Source of the DNA: a bacterium
Lineage (GTDB): Bacteria; Margulisbacteria; Marinamargulisbacteria; SXXA01
Direction of reading: 5' to 3'
DNA length: 7,320 bases
Assembly: GCA_010027915.1 (NCBI GenBank)
Contig: RGUG01000062.1
Coordinates: 1 to 7,320 of the forward strand
Part shown: positions 7,132-7,320 of the stretch, one piece after another
Numbering within the stretch: position 1 is the first letter of the stretch
Layout of the letters: each line of letters begins with the position of its first letter
Notes under the pieces: generated by a model
Told to the model about the DNA's origin: nothing
The model's input: only the letters and a program-made list of their open reading frames with translations
Databases searched by the model: none
Made by a program: the position numbers and the translations under genes

Positions 7132-7137
7132 ATTATA
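7132..7137 (-). promoter_or_regulatory. Promoter -10 element TATAAT for the gene cluster
   Basis: A perfect consensus -10 hexamer in an otherwise GC-rich stretch. It lies about 43 nt before the mini-ORF ATG, which would give a 5' leader of roughly 35 nt. With a 17-nt spacer the -35 hexamer would be TTTCCC (7155-7160), a poor match, so the promoter may need an activator or an alternative sigma factor contact. As the genes downstream overlap one another to the end of dnaE, this promoter could serve the whole cluster. Confidence 0.6.
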
Positions 7138-7272
7138 ATACCCGCCTTCCATTGGGGAAAGACAGGCCATGATGGGGGGATGGGGGGTGCCCGCCCGCTG
7201 TCACCTTGGGTCCTCATGTTTAAACACCCGCCCAGGTGTCGATAACCTCAATTGTTTCCTAACCCAAAAAAT

Positions 7273-7283
7273 GAGGTGACCTC
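7273..7283. repeat. 11-bp palindrome GAGGTGACCTC
   Basis: A perfect inverted repeat (5 bp arms, 1 bp centre) about 140 bp upstream of the TATAAT. Its left arm doubles as a Shine-Dalgarno for the plus-strand ATG at 7286. A related copy, GTCACCT, lies at 7200-7206 and is the exact reverse complement of 7274-7280. It could be an operator between divergent genes; this is inference from symmetry and position only. Confidence 0.3.
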
Positions 7284-7285
7284 CC

Positions 7286-7318
7286 ATGTCGACATCCGAA
7301 TGGATTGCCTGCTTGTAA
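7286..7318 (+). CDS. 10-codon plus-strand reading frame with a good ribosome site
   Basis: ATG 7286 follows GAGGTGA by 6 nt and reads MSTSEWIACL before TAA 7316-7318. It could be a short leader peptide of a divergent gene lying beyond the window, the true start of such a gene broken by an indel, or chance. The ribosome site is better than expected by chance, but ten codons at a window edge cannot be judged further. Confidence 0.25.
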   Translation: MSTSEWIACL

Positions 7319-7320
7319 CC

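Larger units (their letters stand above)
7141..7320. other. 5' intergenic region without a convincing long gene
   Basis: This stretch holds G-rich runs (two GGGGGG tracts near 7174-7188), a small hairpin ACACC-cgccca-GGTGT (7224-7239), the palindrome at 7273-7283 and the short plus-strand frame at 7286. No tRNA, terminator with a T-tract, or long open frame is visible. Its position suggests a shared regulatory region between this cluster and a divergent gene to the right. Confidence 0.4.

Noticed and set aside
7171..7190. G-quadruplex from the two GGGGGG tracts
   Set aside because: Only two long G runs are close together, separated by AT; there are not four well-spaced runs for a three-tier quadruplex.
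7112..7217. A 35-codon minus-strand frame starting at ATG 7217
   Set aside because: It is Pro-rich, has no ribosome site and runs through the TATAAT promoter, so it is most likely chance.

Overview
This is a bacterial window with no mobile elements, RNA genes or CRISPR. All convincing genes lie on the minus strand and form one tightly packed cluster read from about 7130 down to 1. Third-codon positions are rich in G and C (GGG, CCC, ACC, GCC), and the coding strand is G-rich along the whole window. The DnaE sequence has the single-chain, E. coli/cyanobacterial-type layout (PHP, polymerase, tandem HhH, OB). The kinase is of the HisKA_2 (HHRVKNN) class, common in cyanobacteria and relatives. 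I cannot name the organism; a Cyanobacteriota/Vampirovibrionia-like source is a low-confidence guess.

Layout in the direction of transcription: (1) a 5' region at 7141-7320 with no convincing gene, a palindrome, and a 10-codon plus-strand reading frame with a good ribosome site; (2) a promoter with a perfect TATAAT at 7132-7137; (3) an 18-codon hydrophobic mini-ORF with a strong Shine-Dalgarno (7033-7089); (4) a three-helix PnuC/SemiSWEET-like small membrane protein (6791-7036); (5) a ten-helix EamA/DMT-type transporter (5952-6809); (6) a soluble PAS-HisKA_2-HATPase sensor kinase (5003-5962); (7) a REC-PAS-coiled-coil response regulator (4050-5006); (8) dnaE, the replicative polymerase alpha subunit, in two out-of-frame pieces (1652-4063 and 658-1794); (9) an unrecognised membrane protein, also in two frames, cut by the window edge (1-614).

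From the mini-ORF to dnaE every junction is an overlap (4, 19, 11, 4 and 11-14 nt), so these genes are probably co-transcribed and translationally coupled. Placing dnaE last in a run of small transporter and signalling genes is unusual.

The main anomaly is dnaE. Between the NKSHSAAYA motif and the DRTSIYI segment only 19 nt remain where relatives encode about 29 residues. The conserved VSYQTxxLKAHYP stretch is gone and the frame shifts. The next gene downstream also changes frame. Either this lineage carries damaged genes and another dnaE copy elsewhere, or the assembly has errors here. The DnaE PHP domain has also lost nearly all its expected metal ligands, so it is probably not a proofreading nuclease.
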